A stretch of 64,000 nucleotides of DNA from Alistipes sp. (GTDB taxonomy: Bacteria > Bacteroidota > Bacteroidia > Bacteroidales > Rikenellaceae): the NCBI GenBank assembly GCA_017398555.1, contig JAFQFV010000031.1:1-64000 (forward strand), read 5' to 3'. This document shows, piece after piece, positions 50,695 through 60,145 of the stretch. Numbering within the stretch: position 1 is the stretch's first letter; each line of letters begins with the position of its first letter. The notes beneath the pieces were generated by a model. That model did no database searches. It saw only the letters and a program-made list of their open reading frames with translations, and was not told where the DNA came from. Position numbers and translations under genes: made by a program.

Positions 50695-50952
50695 TTACTC
50701 GTTTGCTATCTTTAGCAGAGCTTTGGCGAGCTGATCGGGGCAAGATGTACCACGACCTGCGCAGTCGATGCCTTGCAGCCTCTGTACAGCCTCCGAAATC
50801 TTCATTCCGGCGACAAGTGCAGCTACTGCTTGGGTGTTGCCACTGCAACCCCCGACAAACTGCACGCGCACAATAGTATCGCCGTCAATCTCGGTAAGTA
50901 TCGCCTGTGAACAGGTACCTGAAGTGTAGTAGATATTGCTCTTTACAGCCAT
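50695..50952 (-). CDS. TSCPD-domain protein (TIGR03905 family)
   Basis: A small protein of 85 residues from ATG 50952; an in-frame ATG at 50970 adds six residues. It matches the free-standing TSCPD domain related to the C-terminus of vitamin-B12-dependent ribonucleotide reductase. Features are TSGTCSQAILTEIDGD, FVGGCSGNTQAV and GRGTSCPDQLAKAL. Its role is unknown; the conserved cysteines suggest redox or metal binding. It follows yajC closely. Confidence 0.83.
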   Translation of the reverse strand: MAVKSNIYYTSGTCSQAILTEIDGDTIVRVQFVGGCSGNTQAVAALVAGMKISEAVQRLQGIDCAGRGTSCPDQLAKALLKIANE

Positions 50953-50980
50953 TTCTATTAGGTTTTGCAATAAATAAACC

Positions 50981-51304
50981 TTATTTCTTATCCTCTACCT
51001 GCTGAGCAGATGGGTCTGCAACAACCATATTTTTCTCGATACGGAGAGTGACGTTGCTATCAACCTCGATAAGAAGTGTAGTCTCCTTAACCTCCTTAAC
51101 TACAGCGTGGATACCACCGGCAGTGATAACCTTATCGCCCTTCTTGAGGTTTGCAATAAACTCCTGCATCTGCTTTCTGCGCTTTGACTCAGGGCGCCAC
51201 ATAAAGAGCCACATAATAAGAATCATAGCACCAATCATAACCCAGAAAGTCCAGCCTGCACCCTGTGGTTGCTGTGCAGCAGCTGCCTGTAACATTGTAA
51301 TCAT
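50981..51304 (-). CDS. yajC: Preprotein translocase subunit YajC
   Basis: A protein of 107 residues. A single membrane helix (about 19-38, WTFWVMIGAMILIMWLFMW) is followed by RPESKRRKQMQEFIANLKKG, then DKVITAGGIHAVVKEV, the standard YajC profile. It is part of the SecDF-YajC accessory complex. Promoter TATATTTG at 51338. Confidence 0.94.
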   Translation of the reverse strand: MITMLQAAAAQQPQGAGWTFWVMIGAMILIMWLFMWRPESKRRKQMQEFIANLKKGDKVITAGGIHAVVKEVKETTLLIEVDSNVTLRIEKNMVVADPSAQQVEDKK

Positions 51305-51337
51305 AATCTATTCAGTTTTAGTTGTTAAAAATATCTA

Positions 51338-51345
51338 CAAATATA
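51338..51345 (-). promoter_or_regulatory. -7 promoter element of yajC (TATATTTG)
   Basis: Consensus TAnnTTTG on the minus strand about 33 nt before the yajC start. Confidence 0.6.
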
Positions 51346-51380
51346 GTGAAAAAATTGCGCTTGAAAAACTAATATCCCTA

Positions 51381-52319
51381 TTAGAGCAGACCTTTGCCCG
51401 TTTTGAATATCCAACCCTCCTCAAGACCTCGTGTGACAATCTTGTCAAGCACACCGTTGATAAATGTGCTGCTGGCAGGGGTAGAGTAGTATTTGGCAAT
51501 GTCGATATACTCGTTCATAGTCACCTTGACAGGGATAGAGGCAAAACTCTTAGCCTCAGAGATAGCTACGGTCAGGATGACAATATCCATCAGTGCCAGA
51601 CGCTCCACATCCCAGTTGTTTGTGTGGTTGTCAATAAGTGTGCGGTTGTCTGCAAAGTGGATGATAGACTCACGCAGCAACTGCTTTGCAAAGTCGAGGT
51701 CTTCATCACTCTTGAACTTAGGCAGTAACTTGACCTGCTCGTGACTCTCGCGCATAGACGACATGGTTCTGGCAGTCATGGTAAGGATATATCCCAAATC
51801 GTCTGCCCAAAGGATAGACTGGTCCTCCAAAACGCTCTCCAGAAGCTCATTCTGCTCCAAAATATTGAGGAAAATATTTGCAGCCAATTCGGCGTCCTCG
51901 CGCAGTGAACGCGAAGGATTCTCCATATATTTCTTGTAGAAAGACTGCTCCTGCAGAGAGGTGTAGATGTTCTTGATAAGGTCTTGATTTTCAGACCACT
52001 TCAGACCCTTCTTCTTGCAATATGCAGCAATAGCCTCACAGCTGTCGATGCGCTCGATAGCCACGTTCTCTACAAACTTGCGATTAGGATTGAGGTCTTC
52101 ATAAGTAGCAAGCATCTTGTTGCGGGCAATCTCCTGACGAGCCTCGGCATAACGCACCAACTCGGGGAGCAATGAGAGCATGTGGAAATATAGGTCATAC
52201 GCCTTATCTATTGAGGCTATGAGGTTCTTCTCGGTTGCGGGGATGTTATCACACTCTGTCTGAAGGTGGGCATACACAGCCTTGGCAACCTTTACTCGCA
52301 ATATTCTTCTACTTAACAT
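51381..52319 (-). CDS. nusB: Transcription antitermination factor NusB (long Bacteroidetes form)
   Basis: A protein of 312 residues. The N-terminal start SRRILRVKVAKAVYAHLQ corresponds to the usual NusB opening, and the C-terminal half (FNRTLIDNH-like region; WDVERLALMDIVILTVAISE, then KVTMNEYIDIAKYYSTPASS) is the classical NusB core. A helical insertion of about 150 residues separates the two, as in other Bacteroidetes. It binds boxA RNA with NusE for rRNA antitermination. Confidence 0.92.
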   Translation of the reverse strand: MLSRRILRVKVAKAVYAHLQTECDNIPATEKNLIASIDKAYDLYFHMLSLLPELVRYAEARQEIARNKMLATYEDLNPNRKFVENVAIERIDSCEAIAAYCKKKGLKWSENQDLIKNIYTSLQEQSFYKKYMENPSRSLREDAELAANIFLNILEQNELLESVLEDQSILWADDLGYILTMTARTMSSMRESHEQVKLLPKFKSDEDLDFAKQLLRESIIHFADNRTLIDNHTNNWDVERLALMDIVILTVAISEAKSFASIPVKVTMNEYIDIAKYYSTPASSTFINGVLDKIVTRGLEEGWIFKTGKGLL

Positions 52320-52354
52320 AAGAACGAACTGTCTAATATTTACAAATCAATGCG

Positions 52355-52362
52355 CAAAGATA
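52355..52362 (-). promoter_or_regulatory. -7 promoter element of nusB (TATCTTTG)
   Basis: Consensus TAnnTTTG on the minus strand about 35 nt before the nusB ATG. Confidence 0.65.
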
Positions 52363-52391
52363 GCGAATTAAGTCGGATTAGCAATACTTTT

Positions 52392-53372
52392 CTATCGGAA
52401 AGCACTCCAATCGGCGATATTTTTTTGCTCTTTTACCGCTTTTTCGATAGTAGGGTTGAGTGTAGGGAAGAATTTTAATCCGCTTCGAGCCTCTACCTCG
52501 GCGATAGATACCACAGCCTCGGATGGGGCGATGTTACCCTCCGAAGAGTTCTCGAAGAGAAAACCAATCGCCATCAGTTCGTTCGGGTCGGTTATCTGTG
52601 CAATGCTCTTGCCTGTATTGCCGCTGCGGGTGCGGAGGAGTAGTTTGTAGCAGTGTGACGGCCAAGCGATGTTGCGACCGCGACTGCAGAATCTCTTCGG
52701 ACTCTCAAATAGCGTACCCACAACCACATAGAGGGTGTCAGCGCACATACTTTTGCGAGTGTCATCCTCTACATCCGACCAACTCTGCTGATTTAGGCGG
52801 GCACTCTGTGGGAAGATGTTTGTTGCATAGAAGGTCTGCGCATTGGTCTGCCATGAGTTGTAACGAGAGGCCGAGGGGAGCATGTGCCCGCGGTCAAGCT
52901 TGCGATTTTCGCCATCGTTGAAACCGCCCGCCTTGACATTTGGCTGGAAATATTGCTCAATCTTCGGCTCTGTAATCTCGTAGCCGATAATGTCGTAACC
53001 ACCTTCGCCATATGTCGTTACGGCATCATCATACGCCCACGCATCTGTGCGGTCAATCTTCGGAGTTGTATAGACCTTGTGCAATGGATATGCCACCCAA
53101 AGCGAGACCATCTTGCGCGTGTCGTAACAGATAGAGTAGTTGCGTACGCGACTGCCGTCTGATAGGGTAGTGTAGTAGGTCTTGTGCTTGAGAAAGTCGC
53201 CCTCAATCCTCTCCGGTAGCTCGCTCCAACGAGTGTCATACGCGACGGTATCGGCTGTAACAGCCTCCTCCTCAACTTGACTCTGTGCAGATGCATTTGC
53301 CGAGTTTGTGTCGTTGCTGTAGTATAGATATGCACCAATGCAGAGAATAATTATAAGTGTCAGTTTCTTCAT
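52392..53372 (-). CDS. Secreted DNA/RNA non-specific endonuclease (NUC1 family)
   Basis: A protein of 326 residues with an N-terminal membrane/signal segment (KLTLIIILCIGAYLYYS). The beta-beta-alpha-metal nuclease core has the signature LDRGHMLPSASRYNS with catalytic His, then TNIFPQSARLNQQSW containing the metal-binding Asn. It cleaves DNA and RNA outside the cytoplasm. Monocistronic with its own promoter. Confidence 0.92.
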   Translation of the reverse strand: MKKLTLIIILCIGAYLYYSNDTNSANASAQSQVEEEAVTADTVAYDTRWSELPERIEGDFLKHKTYYTTLSDGSRVRNYSICYDTRKMVSLWVAYPLHKVYTTPKIDRTDAWAYDDAVTTYGEGGYDIIGYEITEPKIEQYFQPNVKAGGFNDGENRKLDRGHMLPSASRYNSWQTNAQTFYATNIFPQSARLNQQSWSDVEDDTRKSMCADTLYVVVGTLFESPKRFCSRGRNIAWPSHCYKLLLRTRSGNTGKSIAQITDPNELMAIGFLFENSSEGNIAPSEAVVSIAEVEARSGLKFFPTLNPTIEKAVKEQKNIADWSAFR

Positions 53373-53388
53373 CTTTTGAAATTTTTCG

Positions 53389-53396
53389 CAAAGGTA
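53389..53396 (-). promoter_or_regulatory. -7 promoter element of NUC1 gene (TACCTTTG)
   Basis: Consensus on the minus strand, 16 nt before the ATG. It abuts the terminator of the LRR gene. Confidence 0.65.
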
Positions 53397-53400
53397 ATAA

Positions 53401-53429
53401 AAAACCGCATCTTGAGCAAAGATGCGGTT
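53401..53429 (-). terminator. Terminator of LRR lipoprotein gene
   Basis: AAACCGCATCTT and AAGATGCGGTTT form a perfect 12-bp stem, followed by a T-run on the minus strand. Confidence 0.85.
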
Positions 53430-53472
53430 TAGACAACTCTTTAATAGGCTAAGCTATATCCCAAAACCTATC

Positions 53473-55089
53473 TTAGAAGTCGTAGCCGACGATATATGAA
53501 GAATAGGTACTCCAATATGATGCTGATTTATACGCATCTACCGACGCTCGCGGAACGTAAATCTTACGACCAGAAGCGTTGTAAGAGAACATCCCTGAAC
53601 CACCTGCCGGCGGCGTTGTCGGCTTGCAATATACACTTGTCAGCGAGGTGCAACAAGAGAATGCATAATTTCCAATCGAAGTAACACTATCGGGAATAGT
53701 TACATTTGTCAGCGAGGTACAATCAGAGAATGCATAAACTCCAATTGCAGTAATGTAATCGGGGATGATATAGGATATTTTGCCACAAGCAGGAGCAAAT
53801 GCTACTAATGTACTATCCACTATAAGACAGCATTTGTCTTCTGACGAAAATTTACCATAAAATGCTGTAATCGAAGTGCAGCCAGAGAATGCACCATTTC
53901 CAATAGAGGAAACACTATCGGGAATTGTTACACTTGTCAGCGAGGTGCAGTCATTGAATGCCCAAGCTCCAATCTTAGTAACGCTATCGGGAATAGTTAC
54001 ATTTGTCAGCGAGTCGCAACTATTGAATGCATCCTCTCCAATCGAAGTAACGCTATCGGGAATTGTTACGCTTGTCAGCGAGTCGCAACCACAGAATACC
54101 CAATCTCCAATCGAAGTTACACTGTCGGGAATGATATAGGATGTTTTACCACAAGCAGGAGCAAATGCTACTAATGTACTATCCACTATAAGACAGCATT
54201 TGTCTTCTGACGAAAATTTGCCATAAAATGATGTAAGAGACGCGCAACCATAGAATGCATAACTACCAATCGAAGTAACACTATCAGGAATTGTTACACT
54301 TGTCAGCGAGGTGCAGTCATTGAATGCCCAAGCTCCAATCTTAGTAACGCTATTGCCGATTGTAACACTTGTCAGCGAGTCGCAATTACTGAATGCATAC
54401 TTTCCAATCGAAGTAACGCTATCGGGAATTGTTACACTTGTCAGCGAGTCGCAATAATAGAATGCATACTCTCCAATCGAAGTAACGCTATCGGGCATTG
54501 TTACACTTGTCAGCGAGGTGCAACCACTGAATGCAGAACCTCCAATCGAAGTAACGCTATCCGGGATTGTAACACTTGTCAGCGAGTCGCAATTATAGAA
54601 TGCATAACTACCAATCTTTGTAACACCATCGGGGATTATCAAATCAGTTACCAACTCATTATTTAGGTATAGATTTCCTGCATAACGTAATGGATTTGAA
54701 TATATGCCAAATGAAATATTACACCAAGCAGCGATATCAGTTATATATACACTTGTCAGCGAGGCGCAACCATAGAATGCATCAACTCCAATCGAAGTAA
54801 CACTATCCGGAATTGTTACACTTGTCAGCGAGGTGCACTTATAGAATGCACTCCCTCCAATCGAAGTAACAGGGGCATCGAATAGTAACGTACCTTGACC
54901 ATCTTCGTATTTATTACTAATTATATTCGCACCGAAACCATCTGGTTTATGGGGCTCAATAATATTCCCATTGGAAGATGTGTAGTAAATAACATAATCG
55001 CTCTTATTCCCAGGCGTAAACGCAGGACCCTCGGTACAAGCTGTGGCAAACATAGCCACCGTAGCCAATAAAAGAAATAGTTTCTTCAT
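53473..55089 (-). CDS. BspA-type leucine-rich-repeat lipoprotein
   Basis: A protein of 538 residues with lipoprotein signal MKKLFLLLATVAMFATACTEG. The body is a tandem array of 23-residue LRR_5 repeats (consensus SLTSVTIPDSVTSIG, then a variable AF.GC), broken twice by a nearly identical module AFYGKFSSEDKCCLIVDSTL, continuing VAFAPACGK. It ends with a short IYVPRASVDAY-type closing segment. BspA-like proteins are surface adhesins that bind host proteins or other bacteria. The DNA repeats are almost identical, so the number of repeats may vary among strains. Confidence 0.92.
   Translation of the reverse strand: MKKLFLLLATVAMFATACTEGPAFTPGNKSDYVIYYTSSNGNIIEPHKPDGFGANIISNKYEDGQGTLLFDAPVTSIGGSAFYKCTSLTSVTIPDSVTSIGVDAFYGCASLTSVYITDIAAWCNISFGIYSNPLRYAGNLYLNNELVTDLIIPDGVTKIGSYAFYNCDSLTSVTIPDSVTSIGGSAFSGCTSLTSVTMPDSVTSIGEYAFYYCDSLTSVTIPDSVTSIGKYAFSNCDSLTSVTIGNSVTKIGAWAFNDCTSLTSVTIPDSVTSIGSYAFYGCASLTSFYGKFSSEDKCCLIVDSTLVAFAPACGKTSYIIPDSVTSIGDWVFCGCDSLTSVTIPDSVTSIGEDAFNSCDSLTNVTIPDSVTKIGAWAFNDCTSLTSVTIPDSVSSIGNGAFSGCTSITAFYGKFSSEDKCCLIVDSTLVAFAPACGKISYIIPDYITAIGVYAFSDCTSLTNVTIPDSVTSIGNYAFSCCTSLTSVYCKPTTPPAGGSGMFSYNASGRKIYVPRASVDAYKSASYWSTYSSYIVGYDF
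53753..54240. repeat. Large internal duplication within LRR gene
   Basis: A segment of about 115 bp (53767-53880) recurs with few changes about 367 bp further on (54134-54245). It encodes the module interrupting the LRR array. The surrounding 69-bp LRR repeats are also near-identical, with period 69 nt. Confidence 0.7.
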
Positions 55090-55155
55090 AGTAATTTGTA
55101 TCTATATGTTTATTATTGTTGTAACGAATTGTAAATAAATGTGATAATGTCTTCA

Positions 55156-55163
55156 CAAAGGTA
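55156..55163 (-). promoter_or_regulatory. -7 promoter element of LRR gene (TACCTTTG)
   Basis: Consensus on the minus strand, leader of about 60 nt. Divergent from the 55227 promoter. Confidence 0.6.
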
Positions 55164-55226
55164 GTCAAAAAAAGGTAATACCCCAACGGTTATAATCGAT
55201 ATTTTTGCGATTTGGGAGAAAAACAC

Positions 55227-55234
55227 TACCTTTG
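55227..55234 (+). promoter_or_regulatory. -7 promoter element of methyltransferase gene (TACCTTTG)
   Basis: Consensus on the plus strand, 17 nt before the ATG. Confidence 0.65.
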
Positions 55235-55251
55235 TATAAAATAAGAAGATT

Positions 55252-56445
55252 ATGGCTATAACTAAGATATTTTTACGCAGAGGTAAGGAGGAGTCTTTGC
55301 AGCGCCGTCATCCGTGGATATTCTCGGGTGCGATTTACAATATTGAGAACGCGGACTCTCTTGCCGAGGGCGATATTGTCGATTTATACTCTGCAAAGGG
55401 CGATTTCCTTGCGCGCGGACACTATCAGATAGGCTCTATCGCTGTGCGAGTGCTCTCGTTCGAGCAGCAGCAGATAGATGCGGCGTGGTGGCAGCAGCGC
55501 ATTGCAAGTGCGTACGATGTTCGCCGCACTCTCGGCCTTACAGAGTGCGAGCATACCACCTGCTACCGACTTATTCACGGCGAGGGCGACAATCTGCCGG
55601 GTCTTGTTGTCGATATTTATGGCAGCGTGGCGGTTGTGCAGTGCCACTCGGTGGGTATGTATCGCTCACGTCAGCAGATTGCCGAGGCGATTGTTGCCGT
55701 ATTTGGCGATAAAATCACCGCTGTCTATGACAAGAGCTCCCAAACCGTGCCATTCAAGGCAAATCTTAACCCCGTGGATGGCTACCTATACGGCTCGGCA
55801 GATAGGGATAATGTGGTGCTTGAGAATGGTCATAAGTTCCTCGTAAATTGGGAGGAGGGTCAGAAGACCGGCTTCTTTATTGACCAGCGTTTCAATCGCG
55901 AGCTTGTCGGTAGATACGCCGCAGGAAGAACGGTGCTCAATACCTTCTGCTACACAGGCGGTTTCTCGGTCTATGCTCTTGCGGGAGGCGCGAAGGAGGT
56001 CTGCTCGATAGATGCCTCGGAGAGGGCAATTCGCCTTGTCGATGAGAATATAAAACTCAATTTTGGCGAGGATGCACCGCACAGCTCACTTGCTTGCGAT
56101 GCTGTCGAGTATCTGAAAGATATTGGCGATAAGTACGATATGATTATCCTCGACCCGCCTGCATTTGCAAAGCATCATAAGGTGCTCGGAAATGCTATGC
56201 AGGGCTATAAACGTCTCAATGCCAGAGCGTTGTCGCAGATTAAAAGTGGCGGTATTCTCTTCACATTCTCCTGCTCGCAGGCAGTCTCTAAAGAGCTGTT
56301 CCGCACTACGGTCTTTACCGCAGCAGCTATCGCAGGTCGTAAGGTGCGCATCCTCCACCAACTCACTCAACCGACCGACCATCCGATAAATATCTATCAC
56401 CCCGAGGGCGAATATCTGAAGGGCTTGGTGCTGTACGTCGAATAG
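55252..56445 (+). CDS. Class I SAM-dependent rRNA methyltransferase (RlmI-like)
   Basis: A protein of 397 residues. An N-terminal PUA domain (about 1-75; LRRGKEESLQRRHPWIFSGAI) binds RNA. A middle EEHEE-like region and a Rossmann methyltransferase with SAM motif NTFCYTGGFSVYALAGGA and catalytic-loop LDPPAFAKHH follow. The architecture is that of RlmI, which makes 5-methylcytosine 1962 in 23S rRNA. A role in modifying another rRNA base cannot be excluded. Confidence 0.9.
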   Translation: MAITKIFLRRGKEESLQRRHPWIFSGAIYNIENADSLAEGDIVDLYSAKGDFLARGHYQIGSIAVRVLSFEQQQIDAAWWQQRIASAYDVRRTLGLTECEHTTCYRLIHGEGDNLPGLVVDIYGSVAVVQCHSVGMYRSRQQIAEAIVAVFGDKITAVYDKSSQTVPFKANLNPVDGYLYGSADRDNVVLENGHKFLVNWEEGQKTGFFIDQRFNRELVGRYAAGRTVLNTFCYTGGFSVYALAGGAKEVCSIDASERAIRLVDENIKLNFGEDAPHSSLACDAVEYLKDIGDKYDMIILDPPAFAKHHKVLGNAMQGYKRLNARALSQIKSGGILFTFSCSQAVSKELFRTTVFTAAAIAGRKVRILHQLTQPTDHPINIYHPEGEYLKGLVLYVE

Positions 56446-56460
56446 CGATTTATGACAAAA

Positions 56461-56493
56461 AATAAGAAGCGTGTTTTTAGCACGCTTCTTATT
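56461..56493. terminator. Bidirectional terminator
   Basis: AATAAGAAGCGTG and CACGCTTCTTATT flank a T-rich 7-nt loop. It lies between convergent genes ending at 56445 and 56497. Confidence 0.85.
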
Positions 56494-56496
56494 TTA

Positions 56497-57162
56497 TTAC
56501 ATCATCTCCTCGTAGGCGTAATTTACAGCCCGATTGAGAATATCTACAAGTGTGTAGGTCGATCGAAAGTCATTTAGCACCGCTGTAAGTAGTGCATCGT
56601 CGCTCTCAAATTGCGAAATGTCGATTGGCTTCTCAATACCAAAGTCCTTAAGGCGCAGCAGCTCATCGTGCTTGTGACCTGTCGGGAAATCCTTTGGCGT
56701 GCGCTTGAGAGTATTGTCGCGAACAAGGGTAAAGCCATTTGTCGCCTCTATAGCTGCCAGCATAGCATCGCCATTATCCAAAATCTCCTCGCGAATACTC
56801 TTGAGAACTATCGGCTCAGGGCAGTGAGAGCCTGCAAAGAGGAAACAGCCTGCGCCTTCAAAGTGGATATAGTAACCTGCATATCCCGCCTTTTTGCCGT
56901 GTGGGGCGATGAAGATGCCTGACCAAGTCTTATACGGGCTTTTGTCATGGCTGAAACGGATGTCGCGGTAGATACGATATGTACAATCGGCAACCGTTAG
57001 CCCTGCCACAGAGGGGTCGAATGCGGCGATGCCGTTGATTAGCTTCGCCGCAAACTCCTTAAGCCTTTTTTCGAGAGCCTTATACTCCGATTTGTGGTCT
57101 GCAAACCACTCGCGGTTGTTATTTTGGCTCAATCGATTGAGAAAATCGATAACCTCTACCAT
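56497..57162 (-). CDS. DUF2461 domain protein
   Basis: A protein of 221 residues. It matches DUF2461 (TIGR02453): [20 protein letters not shown] near the start, [36 protein letters not shown] and [20 protein letters not shown]. The domain is widespread in bacteria and some fungi; function unknown. Its start overlaps the glyA stop by 7 nt. Confidence 0.88.
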   Translation of the reverse strand: MVEVIDFLNRLSQNNNREWFADHKSEYKALEKRLKEFAAKLINGIAAFDPSVAGLTVADCTYRIYRDIRFSHDKSPYKTWSGIFIAPHGKKAGYAGYYIHFEGAGCFLFAGSHCPEPIVLKSIREEILDNGDAMLAAIEATNGFTLVRDNTLKRTPKDFPTGHKHDELLRLKDFGIEKPIDISQFESDDALLTAVLNDFRSTYTLVDILNRAVNYAYEEMM

Positions 57163-58433
57163 GCAAAGAGTGGATATTTCTCCATCATCGCATTTACCTC
57201 TGCACGAACAGTAGCAATATTTGCCTCATTCTCAGGGTCTGCAAGTACGCGGTCGATAAGAGATACGATAACCTCCATCTGATCCTCCTTCACACCACGA
57301 GTTGTGATTGCTGGGGTACCGAAACGCAGACCAGAGGTCTGGAATGCAGAACGAGAATCAAAAGGCACCATATTCTTGTTGGTTGTAATATCAGCGGCAA
57401 CCAACGCCTTCTCTGCAACCTTACCTGTAAGCTCAGGGAACTTTGTGCGAAGATCAACGAGAATGAGGTGGTTATCAGTACCGCCGGAGATGATATTATA
57501 GCCACGTGCAGTAAATGCAGCTGCAAGAGCCTGAGCGTTCTTTACAACCTGAGTCTGGTACTCCTTGAACGATGGCTCAAGAGCCTCGCCGAAGGCAACA
57601 GCCTTAGCTGCGATAACGTGCTCAAGCGGGCCACCCTGAATACCTGGGAATACAGCAGAGTTGAGAATCTGTGACATCTTCTTCACAACACCCTTTGGAG
57701 TTGTCAGACCCCAAGGATTGTCAAAGTCCTTACCCATAAGAATAATACCGCCACGAGGGCCACGCAGGGTCTTGTGTGTGGTAGATGTAACGATGTGTGC
57801 ATACTTAACAGGGTTCTCGAGCAGACCTGCGGCGATAAGACCAGCAGTGTGTGCCATATCAATCATAAGCAGTGCACCAACCTTGTCGGCAATTTCGCGC
57901 ATGCGCGCATAATCCCACTCGCGAGAGTAAGCAGAGGCACCACCAATGATGAGCTTAGGCTTGCACTCTATAGCCTTTGCCTCCATCTCGTCATAATCTA
58001 CGCGACCGTCGCACTCCTTAACAGAGTAGCTTACTGCGTTGAAGTATGTACCCGACATATTTACAGCCGAGCCGTGAGAGAGGTGACCACCGTGTGAGAG
58101 GTTCAGACCGAGGAATGTATCGCCCGGCTTGAGAACAGCAAAAAATACGGCCATATTTGCCTGTGCACCAGAGTGTGGCTGTACGTTGGCATACTCGGCA
58201 CCATAAAGGCGGCAGATGCGCTCGATAGCAAGGCTCTCAACCTTATCAACCACCTCGCAACCACCATAATAGCGAGCTGCGGGATAACCCTCGGCATACT
58301 TATTTGTAAGCACTGAACCCATAGCAGCCATAACGCTGTCGCTAACGAAGTTCTCCGATGCAATAAGCTCAATACCGCGAGTCTGACGACCACGCTCCTG
58401 AGCAATCAAATCAAAAATCTGTGAATCTTTCAT
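57156..58433 (-). CDS. glyA: Serine hydroxymethyltransferase
   Basis: A protein of 425 residues and a PLP enzyme that interconverts serine and glycine and makes 5,10-methylene-THF. The PLP lysine is in [44 protein letters not shown] and [15 protein letters not shown] are conserved. Standard bacterial length. It probably forms an operon with DUF2461. Confidence 0.97.
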   Translation of the reverse strand: MKDSQIFDLIAQERGRQTRGIELIASENFVSDSVMAAMGSVLTNKYAEGYPAARYYGGCEVVDKVESLAIERICRLYGAEYANVQPHSGAQANMAVFFAVLKPGDTFLGLNLSHGGHLSHGSAVNMSGTYFNAVSYSVKECDGRVDYDEMEAKAIECKPKLIIGGASAYSREWDYARMREIADKVGALLMIDMAHTAGLIAAGLLENPVKYAHIVTSTTHKTLRGPRGGIILMGKDFDNPWGLTTPKGVVKKMSQILNSAVFPGIQGGPLEHVIAAKAVAFGEALEPSFKEYQTQVVKNAQALAAAFTARGYNIISGGTDNHLILVDLRTKFPELTGKVAEKALVAADITTNKNMVPFDSRSAFQTSGLRFGTPAITTRGVKEDQMEVIVSLIDRVLADPENEANIATVRAEVNAMMEKYPLFAW

Positions 58434-58457
58434 AATCTCTTTGTGTATTGTTGTTTG

Positions 58458-59177
58458 TTATTTGTTTGCGACATTAAATTGTGTCAAACACTCCCGACTT
58501 ATCAATTTGCCGGAGTTGTCTGCTATCTCCTGCTTGACTATGCCGATATTGTCGGCAATCCAAGTGGTGCAGAGAAAGTTTTTCTTGAATAGAAGCATCG
58601 AAAAAGTCATCTTATCCGTAAACTTCCAGCAGACAAACTCTCCACACTCGGTCTTGACAACCTCCTGACCAACAACCTTACGCTTGCTGTAATTGAACTT
58701 AAGGTTGATATCCATCTTACCACTGCTCATAGTAATACAATAACTTGCATCTGGCAGAGCCCCTACTTGCGGATTACGAGGAATAGTTGGTAACTCTCCT
58801 GAGGTAGTTATTGTAAGCTCCTTATCCTCTGGGATAGGTGCATTTTTGAACAGACTCGCCATATCTGCAAAGAGGAGATAGTCGTTGGTCGATACTATTT
58901 CATGAACCAAAGAGTTGCTCTTCTCTTTTGTGTTGATGTTTATCGGATTACCATTACCATCCGTCGCAGTAGTGGAGATTGTATATACTGTTTTGTCATT
59001 ATTTGTGTCAATTTTCTCGATAGTAGAGCTCTCTACCTGCTCAATCTTACCTTTGTTGTCAAAAGATGTACGCACGAGCACATCTCCCTGTTGCCACACA
59101 AGACTCAGACTTTGTGCTGTGGCAGAGAGGTAAGTAGGTAGTAATAAGAGTGTTATAACAAATTTTACTCTACTCAT
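58458..59177 (-). CDS. Secreted hypothetical protein (DUF3108-like)
   Basis: A protein of 239 residues from ATG 59177; a TTG start at 59261 lies upstream of the promoter and would add a non-signal extension. Signal peptide MSRVKFVITLLLLPTYLSATA. The mature part is beta-rich with VVKTECGEFVCWKFTDKMT and TTWIADNIGIVKQE, a layout seen in DUF3108-like periplasmic proteins of Bacteroidetes. Family assignment is tentative. Function unknown. Confidence 0.75.
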   Translation of the reverse strand: MSRVKFVITLLLLPTYLSATAQSLSLVWQQGDVLVRTSFDNKGKIEQVESSTIEKIDTNNDKTVYTISTTATDGNGNPININTKEKSNSLVHEIVSTNDYLLFADMASLFKNAPIPEDKELTITTSGELPTIPRNPQVGALPDASYCITMSSGKMDINLKFNYSKRKVVGQEVVKTECGEFVCWKFTDKMTFSMLLFKKNFLCTTWIADNIGIVKQEIADNSGKLISRECLTQFNVANK

Positions 59178-59203
59178 AACTGCAAATTGGACTAAATAAC
59201 CCT

Positions 59204-59211
59204 CAAAGTTA
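59204..59211 (-). promoter_or_regulatory. -7 promoter element (TAACTTTG)
   Basis: Consensus TAnnTTTG on the minus strand, 26 nt before the start of the 58458-59177 gene. Confidence 0.6.
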
Positions 59212-59235
59212 GGTATAATTTTCAAATAAAATGAG

Positions 59236-59243
59236 TATATTTG
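59236..59243 (+). promoter_or_regulatory. -7 promoter element of fabG (TATATTTG)
   Basis: Consensus on the plus strand, 30 nt before the fabG ATG. Confidence 0.65.
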
Positions 59244-59273
59244 CAGGAAACTTATTGACAATTTTTATTAGTT

Positions 59274-60020
59274 ATGAAATTACTTGAAGGAAAAGTCGCC
59301 CTTATTACAGGTGCGGGAAGGGGCATCGGCAAGGCCGTTGCTATGAGATTTGCGGAGCAGGGTGCTGACATTGCCTTTACAGATTTGGAACTTTCAGAGA
59401 CAGTTCTTGCAACCAAAGCTGAACTTGAGCAGTTTGGCGTGCGTGTTCAGGCTTACGCCTCTAACGCTGCTGACTTTGAGCAGAGCCACGCTGTTGTAGA
59501 GCAGATTATGGCGGATTTTGGTCGCATAGATATCCTTGTAAATAACGCAGGTATTACCAAAGATGGTCTTATGCTTCGCATGAGTGAGGCGCAGTGGGAT
59601 GCAGTTATAAATGTCAATCTCAAGTCGGCATTTAACTTTGTTCACGCTGTAACACCTATTATGGCACGTCAGCGCGGTGGCTCTATTATCAATATGTCAT
59701 CCGTTGTTGGCGTTAGTGGTAATGCAGGTCAGTGCAACTATTCGGCTTCAAAGGCGGGTATGATTGGCCTTGCAAAGTCTATTGCAAAGGAGATGGGCTC
59801 ACGTGGTATTCGTGCAAACTGCATCGCTCCGGGCTTTATCATTACAGAGATGACCGGCAAACTCTCTGAGGAGGTACGCGAGCAGTGGGCAAAGGCTATC
59901 CCGCTCCGTCGTGGTGGTACTCCGGAGGATGTGGCTAATGTCGCACTCTTCCTTGCGTCAGACCTGTCAAGCTATGTTTCGGGGCAGGTTATTCACTGTT
60001 GTGGTGGTATGAATATGTAA
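59274..60020 (+). CDS. fabG: 3-oxoacyl-[acyl-carrier-protein] reductase
   Basis: A protein of 248 residues, the usual length of FabG. NADPH-binding TGAGRGIGKAVA, NNAG, the catalytic Ser in MSSVVGVSG, YSASKAG (Tyr-xxx-Lys) and C-terminal SSYVSGQVIHCCGGMNM. It reduces 3-oxoacyl-ACP in fatty-acid elongation. Monocistronic, followed by a palindromic repeat island. Confidence 0.94.
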   Translation: MKLLEGKVALITGAGRGIGKAVAMRFAEQGADIAFTDLELSETVLATKAELEQFGVRVQAYASNAADFEQSHAVVEQIMADFGRIDILVNNAGITKDGLMLRMSEAQWDAVINVNLKSAFNFVHAVTPIMARQRGGSIINMSSVVGVSGNAGQCNYSASKAGMIGLAKSIAKEMGSRGIRANCIAPGFIITEMTGKLSEEVREQWAKAIPLRRGGTPEDVANVALFLASDLSSYVSGQVIHCCGGMNM

Positions 60021-60145
60021 TTTTTGGCTATTTGGTGGGCGTTTACCTCCTTGTATGAGCTTGCTTTGAAGGTCACATACCGAAGTATGCTCCCTCCAAA
60101 TCAAACTCAAGAGCGTTGTAAACGCCACGCCAAATAACCAAAAAT
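60021..60145. repeat. Third long imperfect palindrome
   Basis: TTTTTGG..TATTTGG..GGCGTTTAC (60021-60046) pairs with GTAAACGCC..CCAAATA.CCAAAAA (60118-60145). The inner segments GAGCTTGCTTTGAAGG and CCTCCAAATCAAACTC also pair, closed by CATAC-CGAA-GTATG. The whole is a hairpin of about 125 nt. Its sequence is unrelated to the other two palindromes. It may terminate fabG. Confidence 0.65.
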
